Of a stretch of 64,000 bases of DNA, positions 22,494-33,696 are shown piece by piece; position 1 is the first letter of the stretch, and each line of letters begins with the position of its first letter. A program made the translations under genes and the position numbers. Origin of the DNA: Dictyophora rubrovolvata (lineage: Eukaryota; Basidiomycota; Agaricomycetes; Phallales; Phallaceae); the NCBI GenBank assembly GCA_029959195.1, contig CP114123.1:496001-560000 (forward strand), given 5' to 3'. The notes below the pieces were generated by a model, which made no database searches, was not told the DNA's origin, and was given only the letters and a program-made list of their open reading frames with translations.

Positions 22494-23065
22494 CTTGTTG
22501 ATCCCCTGCACCAAGTACCCAATCTGAGTTTCAAAAATTCACATATACTCAATTTCACTTCTCATTGCGATAAGATATCGTGTCGTACAGAGGGTTGTAT
22601 TCATATAAATTTATTCCACCAACAGCTTTAATTGCAAATACATTATCCCTTGCGTTTTTCAATACAATGCCCATATTTCCAGTTTATCCCAATCATCCGC
22701 CGTCTACGGTTCCCGCGTTGTATTGTCTGTTTTGTTGATATACTTTTCGATATATGACGCGATTTTTTCATCAGAATTTGACGGATAGCCTATTTCTTCG
22801 TTTACCCAAATAAGGAAGTCATATCGTTATTCACCGGTCCTACTTCAGAGTCTATTTCGTGATCATATGTCATATCTACGTGTTAGAAATTTTAGTCGAC
22901 TGAATTGTAAAATGTCTAACCTTTTGAAATGCGATGGTTCCATCTCCGTGACTCTATAAATATAAACTTGCGGTTCATCCAATAGTCCCTATTCCTTGCC
23001 ATTACCAGTGCCGCGTCTTTTATATTACCGTTCAAATTGGCCTCATAATCTTGTATTTGTTCATT
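22494..23065. other. Intergenic region
   Basis: Contains the 5' flank of HNH_2 copy 1 on one side and a TATA box (22955-22964) for the gene at 23066 on the other. No gene is supported. Confidence 0.45.
22955..22964 (+). promoter_or_regulatory. TATA box
   Basis: Reads TATAAATATA, about 102-111 bp before the ATG at 23066. It is the main support for transcription of the unknown gene that follows. Confidence 0.45.
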
Positions 23066-23683
23066 ATGGACGAAATTTCGCGCTTACTGGACGGCCTTAC
23101 TATGAAGTTTATTCGAGATATTTTCAAGCTCTTGCATCGACCATCACCAACGAGGGCTTTGCATCCAAGATTTTGTCTATTGCAGGATTGTTCATCATTG
23201 GATGATCATCGAATATGCGAAATAACTCAACACCTCAGGAATACAAGACATGCCAACGTCCAGCAATCTTCTGACGTGCATTATGACAAATTAGCTGAAG
23301 CTCTGAAAACTCTTTCTATGAAGGATATTCGAGCGATTTTCGAAGGAGCTTCGCATTCAGATACCGTCCAGGGCTTTTCATTGGCGTTCTAAGCTGTTGC
23401 AGGAGGTACACAAATTGGACGAGAATGTAACTCAACTGCTCAGAAAATTAGAAGAGTCTCATTCGTAGTGATCGACGTACTGCGAAACAAGATGAAGGGT
23501 TCCGTCGTCACCGCTCATTAAGGGACAAAATTGTTAGAAGATAACCATAAACCATCTTTTCCTGATGTTGTGCCAGAGGAGGATCAACTCCATCGATTGC
23601 GTCTTTTCAATCAACATACTCGAGATGCTTTTATTCAACAATCTACCCGTGCTTCTTGCGCCGGACGGTTCGATGACGTGTAG
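23066..23683 (+). CDS. Unknown small gene, model uncertain
   Basis: From ATG 23066 the frame is open to 23392: MDEISRLLDGLTMKFIRDIF and later LAEALKTLSMKDIRAIFEGA. The two pieces L-x-MK-x-IR-x-IF look like an internal repeat about 70 residues apart. Further open pieces in shifted frames follow: LQEVHKLDENVTQLLRKLEE, then DEGFRRHRSLRDKIVRR, then PDVVPEEDQLHRLRLFNQHT ending at a TAG (23681-23683). This suggests a multi-exon gene of about 200 residues rich in charged helices, or a decayed gene. I could not place all introns and recognise no family. Confidence 0.35.
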
Positions 23684-24034
23684 GCTGGAGAACATTATCG
23701 ACATTGAAAAAAAACTGACCACAAGAACAACATACCGAATTCACGTACTAGCCAGACAAATCTAGTCCTCTTAATCTAACCTGCGTTCTCACGTCCACGC
23801 GTCCACCGAGTCATATCCCGTTTTCCAGCAACACAGCCGTAGCATGTTCAAGCACACTAGCATAACTGCACCCAGGTTATATATCACTGGGCAGGGTTTC
23901 ACACGGTCATCAATACGTTGTTACCGCAGTCCAACGAGTCCACAGCCCAACCGGCGGCTGCTACTATTTAAACTCCGGGGTCGTCGTCACGATAAACCCT
24001 AATACCAGCACAGGTGGTAAGACACCCCCAAACG
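23684..24034. other. Intergenic region
   Basis: About 350 bp before the RhoGAP start; presumed promoter. Nothing else recognised. Confidence 0.4.
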
Positions 24035-26571
24035 ATGCGATCTTCCCAAATATCTTCAACCTTGAAACAAAAACTATCAGCTCTATCACAATCAATTCCT
24101 TCTCCCCCTTCTTCCTCGTCATCGCCCTTACCACCATCACCGACCTCGACTACTTTAACCAGTCCAAGACCGAAATTCAAGGACCTGATACCTTCAGCAT
24201 GGAGAAAAAACGTGAACACTGGCGGGTTTCAAACACCAATATCATCAACAGATGAAAGTCATTTTGGCTTTTTAAGGATGGATGATGTCGTCTCGAAGTT
24301 GATTTTTCAGGCTGGGGTAGATTTTGAGTGTGTACCCTCTTTTGATGTTCAAACCACACAAGTATGCTGAATGCTGATTTTGTTCACAGAACACGTCCTA
24401 TGTAAGGTTTATTTTGACTTGGAGATGGTTTTGAGGATTGATTTTTCGCAACGAAAAGGATCGTTATGGCTGCTTGCGCTTTTCCGGAACCTGCTACGTT
24501 ATCATACGATATCCTTCTTAGGTGGGCCCTCCTTCTCTTGATTCAATCCGATAGTGCTGCTGACTCATTTCTTGAAGCCGGATTCTGTCATACCTTGATC
24601 TCTATGGTATGTTGTACATCATGGGAACGCGTTCTTGTTATGCAAGCTAAGAATGCGCCACAGTCGAATCCGATTATACTTTGATTTTCTTAGCTGCGGG
24701 AAACCAGCATGCACCATCTTGGAATTGGGTTTGGAAAGCATACCGCAGCTTGAGCAGAAAATATCGCAAGAATTTGAAGAAAATGGTACGTGTAATCACG
24801 TTTATGTACACCCATTTCCACGGCTGAAAAGGCTGGTTTTCTATTCCGCAGTACATTGTTCACCCATCATTTTTCACCAGAAGTACGTCTACAATCTCAT
24901 TTTACCTCGGGAATGGCTCAAAATTTCAATTTGTTTACCAGTGCTATTTTCCTTGGCTGGGACATTGATTAGGTAATAATCGCACTGCTCTTCCACCGCC
25001 CGCCCGCAAAGGTATTTACTGCCTCCTATACAGCCCTAAATTCTTCCAAAAGATCCAATATTGCCGAACGCTTTCGGAACTTTCCCGGCACGTCCCCTTA
25101 ACTCAAATAGATATACCTCCGGAAGTATACAAGTGCGTCTTACTCCTTTGCCACTCCACCATCTACGCCGTCTGCTCTACTCGTACCATTTTTTTCCCCC
25201 TTGTGCCATAAACGTTTTGGTTGATAATTAATACTCATAATGGGCCTATTTCCGTTTAGGGAGAACCTTAAGTTCGAAGATAGAATCGAGCTTCCAGTGC
25301 CACCTGTATCGTCTCAATTTGGTGTACGGCTGGAGGAGCTGATGGGTGTTTATGGAGAGAAGGGTGGTATCCCACGGGTTGTGCGCGATTGTGTTATTTA
25401 TTTAAGAGAATATGGTGAGATAGTCTCGTTCAGACTTCTCTTCTCTTTGTCGACTCAACCCCATTTAGGATTGGAACACACCGGCCTATTCCGTCGATCC
25501 CCGTCCTCAGCTATCCTAAAACAAATCAAAGACGCGTACGATAGAGGTCCGCCTATTCTATTTTCTTGCGTCAAGAGCACGCGTGTCTAAATAATTAGCT
25601 CTTAATAGGTCAAATTGTTAGCTTCGAAACGTACCATGACCCCAACCTAGCGGCCGTACTATTGAAGATGTTCTTCCGCGACCTACCTCAACCCATCTTC
25701 CCAGAAAGCATTTATCCTATAATCGAACAATGCCCACCGCCTTCAGATAAAGACGGAGATGTGGCCTGTATAACATATATCCGGGAGACTATCTTGCCAG
25801 CTTTGGGAAGCTTTTCTGCCGTACTTCTTCTAAGCTATGTTCTAAGTTCGCACCATTCTTCTCCTTCTATTCTTTTCCTTCTTCGAACTTATCATTTGCG
25901 CACTTTTCACAGGTTTATTACATGATATCTCAGTACGCGCCGATACGAACAAAATGACATCGCACAACCTGGCTATCGTATTCTCACCTAACCTGGTTAA
26001 ATCGCCTAATCCTCTCAGGGACGTTCAAATGTGTGCAGTACTGGGAGGACCAAGCATGTCAGACAATAGCACGCCTGTCGTCCCAAGTGCCAGTACCAGT
26101 GCCGCCTCAGCCACGTCAGCGGGGACAGTCGGGATGGTGATCAAATGTTGCATCGAGCGCTATTTTGAGATATTTGATGAAGTTCCGGATAGAAGTGAAG
26201 CCATTCCGGTGCCGAATACATTATGGCGTTCGATGTCTAGTAATTTATCACGGAAAGACTCTACCCGATCTACTAAAACGGGTAGCAGTTTGGCCATGGA
26301 CACCGCGTCTGCGAAGACCGGTGGCGTTGGCGTTAACGGCGGCCAGACGATGACTTCACGGTCCATTTTGAATGGTACGTCCGGTCTTTATGCCACAGTG
26401 AGACGTCCGCGATCGTTTATCAGCGTAGAGAAAACTTCTTATGGTCGAAGAGGATCTGTGCGCTTTCGGGTTGCATCCGGAAATGATGATAACGCTACCA
26501 TCAAGAGTTCTGCCGCTGGCGTCGAGGCTTTGGGCGTTACTGCGGTCGGCTTGTTTAGTTCAGCTGGCTGA
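24035..26571 (+). CDS. Sec14-like / RhoGAP protein (p50RhoGAP/ECM25 type)
   Basis: A multi-exon gene from ATG 24035 (MRSSQISSTLKQKLSALSQS, then a Ser/Pro-rich region) to the stop at 26569-26571. A Sec14-like CRAL-TRIO_2 domain follows: CAFPEPATLSYDILLR, SWNWVWKAYRSLSRKYRKNL, the LSELSRHVPLTQIDIPPEVY segment and the membrane-proximal YKENLKFEDRI-like joint. The RhoGAP domain spans about 25310-26170: FGVRLEELMG, GIPRVVRDCVIYLREYG, HTGLFRRSPSS with the catalytic arginine finger region (GLFRR), LLKMFFRDLPQPIFP, and MTSHNLAIVFSPNLV. The C-terminal tail is Ser/Thr/Gly-rich and low complexity. The protein should stimulate GTP hydrolysis by a Rho/Cdc42 GTPase at membranes. The order Sec14-RhoGAP is that of human ARHGAP1 and yeast Ecm25. 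Some exon borders at 24360-25150 are approximate. Confidence 0.82.
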
Positions 26572-27469
26572 GTGTATTAGTGCTTTTTTTTTCATAAGTT
26601 ATTCAGCATTTCCGTTTTCGATGATGTTCGTGTGTTGTTGTTTTCTATATCTGTTTTTTTTTTCGGGTACAGAAGACCGACTTCACTTGGTCATTTTTTC
26701 TTCAACTATAATTTGATTGTTATGATTGTAATTCTGGACATTAATATGTATGGCTATGATTAACTCGGATTAATTTCTACAGATATATATTTCCTTATTG
26801 ACTGTGTTCTCCGTAGAAAGTCACGGACAGGGCAAGGCAAGCTGGTGGTGGTTCTACTCGACACTGCCAGCTTCAAGTTTCGCTACCAAAAAATGTCTGA
26901 AAGACTTGATCTTGTCCTCAACTAAGCCTCGAGCTTATTCAATTCGATGTTCACTATTGAAATGAGTTTTTTAATATGGTCCCTATTGCAATGTGGAGCA
27001 CGATATTGAACTTATGTGTGAGTATGGTAGGAGAGAAGGTAGATAGATGGACTGCAGGGAAAAAAATAAGGGCTGTAAGATTCAAACGTGTACATAACAC
27101 TGTTTAGATTGCAAAAATAATATGATGCAATGATTGGGAGATACTTGCGCCTCTCGGTCGAAGAATTGTGTTTTAGGGTTTAGGATTTGACACATTTAAC
27201 CGGTATCAAGACTACATGTATTAAACATGTCAATCGCAGGAAATGGGTCGTGGTAGATATCGCCCTAGGTAAAATAACCGGGACGGCTGTTCTAAAGTCT
27301 TCCAAATGCCGACACCAAGTGCTCGGTCGGACGACATAGCCGATAACAATGAAAATGCCAATGTCATATAGATCTTAGCGAATGTTCAGTACTAACACCA
27401 AAAATTAACCAACGCGGGCTTACAGAAGAAGTAGTTTTTCCAGCCAGACGAACCTGAATCGCGAGATTG
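26572..27469. other. Convergent intergenic region
   Basis: About 0.9 kb between the RhoGAP gene (+) and the OB-fold-like gene (-), both pointing in. No open frame or repeat of note seen. Confidence 0.45.
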
Positions 27470-28439
27470 TTATGTATACCCAGCAGACTGCAACCAGCCC
27501 ACCATCTCGCTGACTCTTCGTACGCAAGGGACACTAGATGCCAGTCTCAAGTCAGGACGAAAAGCCGTATCTTCTTTCGTACTAGCAGCAGTTCGGTAAC
27601 ATATCTGAGCAGTAGACTTGTGATTTGGGGAAGCAGTAAGCTCAATTAAAGAAGCGTCTCGTGGTATAGCAGCGCTGTTGGAAGCGATATCTATCAAAGC
27701 CGTCATTACTTTTGCTATTACATTCACGACGTGACCTACTCTCAAAATACACGACATCGCCTCGTCTTAGGGTTGAATTATTTGACGAAAGACCACTCCA
27801 TATCTCAGCTGTCTCTCTCCATACAATCAACTTGCAAATCTGACCTCCGTCATCACCGATTATGAGCTTCAGTAACGCCATTTCTTCAGGATTGTTCTTG
27901 TTCTTTGAGGTGACGTATACAGGTCCATCAACTTCTAGGATGCTCACAAGGAGATTGACTTTTACGAATTGTAGGTTCCGGTTCCCCACAGCTGACATCA
28001 ACGAAGATAGACTAGTAACATGATCGAGGCTGAAATTGAACGTTGGAAAGCGACTGATAGAACTTCCTTCGGATAACATGGTCGATCCTTCGTAGCTTTC
28101 GTTCGTTTTGTTAAAGGTCCTGTGATCCGCGCGCAGAAAGGAAATCGTAGTGTTATTTTCATGAAACACTGCTCTTCCAACTTTAGGTCTTTTATGAAAA
28201 GACACGTTGTTTCGTAGTTACTTACGAGATTTGTAACCAGACTTAATGTTTAGACTCTTCGTTACTCCACTCTCATCTTCGAAGGTCTGAGTGTTTTGAT
28301 AATACGATTGGGATTGGCTACCCGCATACGCTGAACAGCAACCCGATACTGCTTCATTTACCACGCCGTCAGAGAAAGAGGCGTCTTTGGATGTAAGTTT
28401 GGGGGCTCCAGTAAAGATTCGATATGATTTCACCATCAT
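27470..28439 (-). CDS. Unknown protein with OB-fold-like core
   Basis: Three exons on the minus strand. Exon 1 from ATG 28439 (MMVKSYRIFTGAPKLTSKDA) ends at KSGYKS. A 45-bp intron leads to LGRAVFHENNTTISFLRAD and a long exon. A 49-bp intron (gtaggt..gatag) then joins VVYFE to NIASNSAAIP. The total is about 300 residues. The core has alternating strands: VKVNLLVSILEVDGPVYVTS, MALLKLIIGDDGGQICKLIV, WRETAEIW and LRRGDVVYFE. This is the beta-barrel order and the 'grant of shift at W..A' pattern of single-strand nucleic-acid-binding OB folds (RPA, MEIOB, shieldin-like). The C-terminus has ICYRTAASTKEDTAFRPDLR and RVSEMVGWLQSAG. Assignment to a DNA-repair or meiosis factor is inference; the fold is suggested, not proved. 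Confidence 0.55.
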
Positions 28440-30261
28440 GGCCTAGTAAGCCGCACAGTTCGGAAAGAACCGCGAAGCCCACAAGGGTACACGTCACGCG
28501 TCGTCACACAACGCCCAGAAAAGCACCGTCAAGCCAACACAAAGCTACATCGCATTCACATTCGGATGACTCACGATTTGGTATCTCTGTACTACATGTT
28601 AGAGTTGTTATTATATTGCGCACAATTCATGATTCAAAGACATGATGACCATCCCTTCCTCGCAGATGAATATTGATATATATATATATATTTCTTTGCG
28701 ATGTTATTCCAGAGACCGGCTGCGAACCTACTTGGGTGGTCGGGTGTCGTCTTTTCATGTTTTTACCCTGGTCCTACTAAGTTCTTGATAGGAGATGGTA
28801 AAACCAGCGGGCGATGGCATGTTCGAATTCCGTTCCGTATCAATCGCCAGTTCCGTAGGTAAGAGATATAAGTGTATGGTACGTATTGTATCATCTGACC
28901 AGTTTGATTATAAATACCGCACACATGTAAACGATGGTGGTCAAACAGCAGTCCGTTATTGTTGAGCTGGCAACTCCTGAAAATATGAATGTAGAAGGTA
29001 ATGGCATTCATGATCATGATAATTATGGATCTATGGGAGACATACGGCACGCTCATGAGCAGCTGCAAAATGTATGTGATTGTTCCATCCATCTTTATTT
29101 CAAATGATTGTTTCTGCCTTAACAGTTTGGTGGATAACAGTTTAAGGATTACCCAGACAACATCCATGTGCATAATAAACTGACGACGATGCGAAAAATA
29201 TGAAGACATGTTGCAGAAATTGAAGTTGGTCTGATTAAGATGCCTATAAAGTCATTATGCGAAAAGGCGGATCAACAATTCCAGGTTAGCACTATGAACC
29301 GACGGCCTTCAACAAATGTTTTTTTAACCCAGTCAGCTTTTTTTCAAGGCATGTTTTGTGTTCCTAGGGCTTCAGTTCAGATTCTGCGCATCTTCCATTA
29401 TGTGAGATGGTCTCAAACTTTTATGATTGTTGCCCGACAACGGAAAGGACAATATGCTCTTACTCTCAACCTGCTATATCCTTCAGTTGACATAGGGTCC
29501 CCAAACCACTGTAACACATGTTGTCTGGAGCAATAATGCATGAGTGCAAAGCGATTAATTGTCAGTCGGGACTTTCTCCATGTCAGACAGAATTCATAAT
29601 GTAGATACATATTTTTAGCTACATAATTTATAGCTATTCACCTTTCCCGTAGCCAAGATGTGGTAATCGAATGATATCAAATTTGTACGCCTCACCATGG
29701 TCCGGTTATGTATGTACCCGGGCTTTGATATATTACTAACATCTTTTATTGATGGGTTTGTCCGAGCGACGGAGAAAACGCGATAAGAACTCACAAGAGT
29801 CAGTCAAAAGCTGACCCGCGAAATCGGATTTATTGTCTGTGAGGTCACCCCAAGTATTTATCATAAATTGAAATCAATCCAAAATATTCCGTAATTGAGA
29901 TTCGGCGAGCCCTTTGGGAAGGCGCTGCAGTCATGCGATGGAAGTGAAGTGGGAGGGTCATACAGAAGGTGTCTACTAGGCGTCTCACACGACTCGGAGG
30001 TCGTTTTTTTCTTTTCTGTTTTCCAGGTAAATACTGTATTACCCGTGTCCGTGATAGTAGGAGAATAATGATAAATAGCAAACAAACATCAATGGCTGAT
30101 ACCAAACTAACTGCGGGAATACATTGGGGGCAATCTCCCTTTCAAATTTTGAAACGATTTCACCCCGTGCAATAATGTCTGTCTTCCAAAACGAACCCCA
30201 CTATCTTCATGCCTCTCTTTGACGATTTGAGGATCAACATGCGAACGAGAGAACCCCCCTC
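28440..30261. other. Gap with weak coding hints
   Basis: A possible small plus-strand gene starts at ATG 28934 (MVVKQQSVIVELATPENMNV), open to a donor near 29071. A possible later exon contains MPIKSLCEKADQQFQ (29240-29284). No family is recognised. The rest, including 29540-30261, shows nothing. Confidence 0.25.
28676..28691. repeat. AT dinucleotide microsatellite
   Basis: A pure TA run of about 16 bp. Confidence 0.8.
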
Positions 30262-32066
30262 TCAAATCCAGTTCTTGCTCACCGCCATTGGGGGTGCAAC
30301 CGGCATCTCGAGTTCGGCAGACCTCACATTTGCTCTTTGATGAGCCGGAATCGGAGGAGTGGGTAATGGCCGAACGAGCGGGCTAGGAGCAGGACTCGTA
30401 CCAACAATCTCAACATAAGCAGTCTGAGAATCTCTTCTATCATTTTCAACTATCACGGGCCATCTTTCGTCTTCGAAAGCTGAGGTGAAAAGGCTCCGTA
30501 CTTGAGGGATAAGAGCTTCGGTGGAGTCAGCTTGGCTACTAGACGTCCACGCCGCGGTGCGGATGGACGGATCATACGGATTAGGATTATTCGAATTATT
30601 CGGACCAATCCAGCCGTCCAAAGAGTCTGATGTAGCTGTTTTCATGGTTCGCATCGTTGGCCCTCGTTGCAGATGATTGGGAAGGGTTGGCGGAGCCTCA
30701 GCGTAAAAGGCATAGCTCAGCCTGTCAGGTGTTGCTGATATATCAAGTTGTTCTTTGATTTTTGGCTTTTCCTCTAAACCACGCCTTTTGTATTGTGTGC
30801 GAAGGTAAAAAGCCATCAGTATGATCACGAGGATAAGCACGCCAGTACCGACAAGTGCCTCAATTAAGATATGTCGATCGCTGTGTGATTTTGTTGGATC
30901 GGATTGAGTCGTTTGACTTACTGTTGAGGATGAGGACGATAGCGAAGAAGGCGTGGATGCTATGCTAGTCATAGGGGTGATAGAAGAGGAAGTAAATAGT
31001 GTAGAAGACGTGACGTTGGCTGAAGTTGTAACAGAAGAGGAACGAGATGGCGTGAGCTGGGAAGACGAAGTTTGGCTGGATGTAGTGGAAGGAGTGGAAA
31101 CGTTCGCCTCAGGAGGTACGTGATCACCTACGACCGTTATGTTCTGTATGTTCATGAAAGCAAGAGAGAGGCCCGTTTGCTGCCTGTTTCCAAGATATCT
31201 TACTGTCAGCTCATGGGAGCCCCGTGGAAGAGCTTCAGTTTGAAACAGCACTTGGTTGAGTAGAGCTGCTGTGTCGGGACCATTGTTCAAACCTGAAATG
31301 AAAAATTGCTTGAAGGTACTTCCGTCAATTGAGTATTCCGCTGAGGATGGCAAAAACGGCAAAAACGATGAATAAGCACCATACCAAGTCAGTTGTTGAC
31401 CTGATTATCCAGATCAGTCACAATTCAATAAAGGAGGAAATTTCTTACCTGTGAATGATACATTGATGGAGGCTCCATGTGCATTTGTTAACCGGGCGGG
31501 ACCAGTATCACTTTCGCTCATGAACACGCCCGAATAATTTATAGAGGGGTCAGACGCATCTATACGAAGGGACAAGTCGTGGGGAAGAATGGGGGAAGAA
31601 GGCGCATATAAAAGATAATCAAAAAAGAAAAAGGCTCTTTGAGATTGAATATCCATTATAAATGTATGTTCTCCAGCTGGTAAATTCCCACTGGTGCAAA
31701 GGGACCAATTGTTTTCCGATAATTGTGGTATAATTGTGGTTAGGGCATTTCCATCCACTGCGCAATTCACGTTGAGCACAGGTTCCTCGTCGTTTAGTAT
31801 GAACGAGATCGCGGCCTCTACATAAGACCCTGAAGAAGGTACGATGTAAAAAGAGGTATATTGATAAGTCGGAGATAATTACCCTCAAAGGTAAAAAAAA
31901 ACGACCCATTTGTTGTAGTTTCCAGAAAGGAAGACATAGGAGAACCCAGAGTTCCGGCCAGGAACATTTCGTTCGTCTTGGGGACGACTGTCCATGCACC
32001 GACTGGCTCATACGTTATGAGAGTATTGTCATTTGATACTTGGATTAAACGAGTGGGAGTTGACAT
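30262..32066 (-). CDS. Single-pass membrane protein with Ser/Thr-rich stalk
   Basis: Three exons on the minus strand: 32066 to about 31881, then about 31837 to 31450, then about 31400 to the stop at 30262. The junctions restore FEGSYVEAAIS and VSFTGQQLTWYGAYSS. The N-terminal half contains two beta-rich modules with similar pieces (GSFFFTFEG / ASINVSFTG; LPAGEHTFIMDI / LPRGSHELTVRY), as in carbohydrate-binding-like extracellular domains common in Agaricomycetes. A Ser/Thr-rich linker (about 31100-30910) leads to one transmembrane helix, ALVGTGVLILVIILMAFYL, then a basic stop (RTQYKRRG) and a cytoplasmic tail rich in Pro and Ser. No clear signal peptide is visible at the start. Possible surface sensor or adhesin; function unknown. 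Confidence 0.75.
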
Positions 32067-33696
32067 ATGCGTCGAAGACCTTTTCTTGCCGCAAAGGAAA
32101 TGAGTGAATGTGGATGTCAGTCAAGTAATATCCCAACTGAGCAGTAGTGTGAAAAGAGGCAGCGGAGATGTCAATTCATAGCGTTTGGTCGTCTCGACGG
32201 TTGAGTTGACATGGTTGATCCATTGTTGCTAGGTAGCCACAGAGGTAGGGACTTATCGCATCTCAAGTAGTAACATTTTTAACTGATCATCTCGTAGCAG
32301 ATGCCAGACTCACCTCAGGAAGCAAAGAGTGCGCCGGTTGCCAAACATCGTAGCGACAAATCATTTAGTACGTGGCGCAACTTATAATAATCTCGGAGTC
32401 TTTCGTGTAAATTCTTTTGACGGAAAACCAGTGCCTTTTAAGTCTTAACTGACAAAAAGCAGCCGGCGTTTTGATTACGTCATTAGACTCCTTGGTAACG
32501 GTACCGATGAATCAATTGAACGCCCACATGGTCAAACTGATGGAACTTTTTTATTGGACCTAGTATTGGGAGCCTCGACTCTCTCGAACTGTGTTGTAAG
32601 TAAAGTAAGAATTCATCATGATGCACACATTATAAGTTTGACTTTGCTCTTACACTTTAGCTCGACGGTTCCCATGTTTACGTCGAGAGATGTATCATGT
32701 GTCTGACCCATATTTAAAATATCGATCTTAATCTTGATCTCAGAGTTGTCCCAGAGACGTTTTGCCCATGAAACAGCGTATTCGTTGTTGTTATCTATCG
32801 GAAGTTAGCCCCCAAGGGCTCCGAAAGCACGAAACGCTTGTTTGGGTTCTTGACCACGAAAAAATTCGATCTCATATTTATATTTTTCCAGGTAGGACTA
32901 AAAACAATATCTTCGCAATCTTCTATTGATATGAAGCTTTTCGGAATGGCTTGCAGAGGATCGTTGCTCAGTCAGCGCTTACGTTGAGTAGGAACTATCT
33001 ATACTTTATGAACTTGATCAAAAGAAGATGGTGGAAGATTGTAAACATTGTGAGAATTATCAGTTATTTTAGGCCGTAATTCCCAACCGTTCTCATAGCT
33101 TCACACAGGTTCACACCTACATCATATCAAAACATCAGAAGACTAAAAAACCAAGTTCACTCTATCCTTCCTTCCACGCTCCCTTCATGGTACGTTATAG
33201 TTCTTAAAAAAAAGTTCCCGATTTTGTGTTGCTTATACTGTAGCATGCTCAGTTAAGGAGAAATCGATCATTTTACCTACGTATTGAATCGTGTGCGTGA
33301 CCACTAACTATTCTTCAAGATCGACCGAGTACTTGTTTAGATTCTACTAAATTCTGATAGAAAACTGGTATATAAAGAAGCATTACGATATCTGCATACC
33401 CAGGGGTACTGAAATCAAGAAGGAATTCTTCTGACGTTATGTTTTGCCATATTCGTCGCATCCTTAAACATGACCTCCACTTCATTCTTTGACATTGTAA
33501 GCAAGAGAAGCTTTGGTATCTTCTTTGAACGGTTTCATGCGGAACGTCTTATGACTGAAGAACTCTTTTCGTGGCATCGCGCGACTGGGACATTGTTTCA
33601 TTAGAAGCAGATTAAGCCGCTCAGTTGGACCGAACAGCCGAGCCGGATATATATTAAGTCGCTCCAACATCCTGCGGCTCTAAAAGGCTTTGCATA
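32067..33696. other. Gap with one possible small gene
   Basis: From ATG 32301 (MPDSPQEAKSAPVAKHRSDK) the frame is open for 28 codons. A possible intron from a gtacgt donor to the acceptor after the TTAACTGAC branch-like site (about 32462) leads to either of two open frames, one containing FDYVIRLLGNGTDESIERPH. The model is not secure. The rest up to the tannase promoter shows nothing. Confidence 0.25.
33647..33657 (+). promoter_or_regulatory. TATA box of the tannase-family gene
   Basis: ATATATATTAA, 40-50 bp before the ATG at 33697. Confidence 0.5.

Noticed and set aside
30910-31110. Ser/Thr-rich stretch as a separate repeat feature
   Set aside because: It is the stalk region of the membrane protein gene and codes normally.
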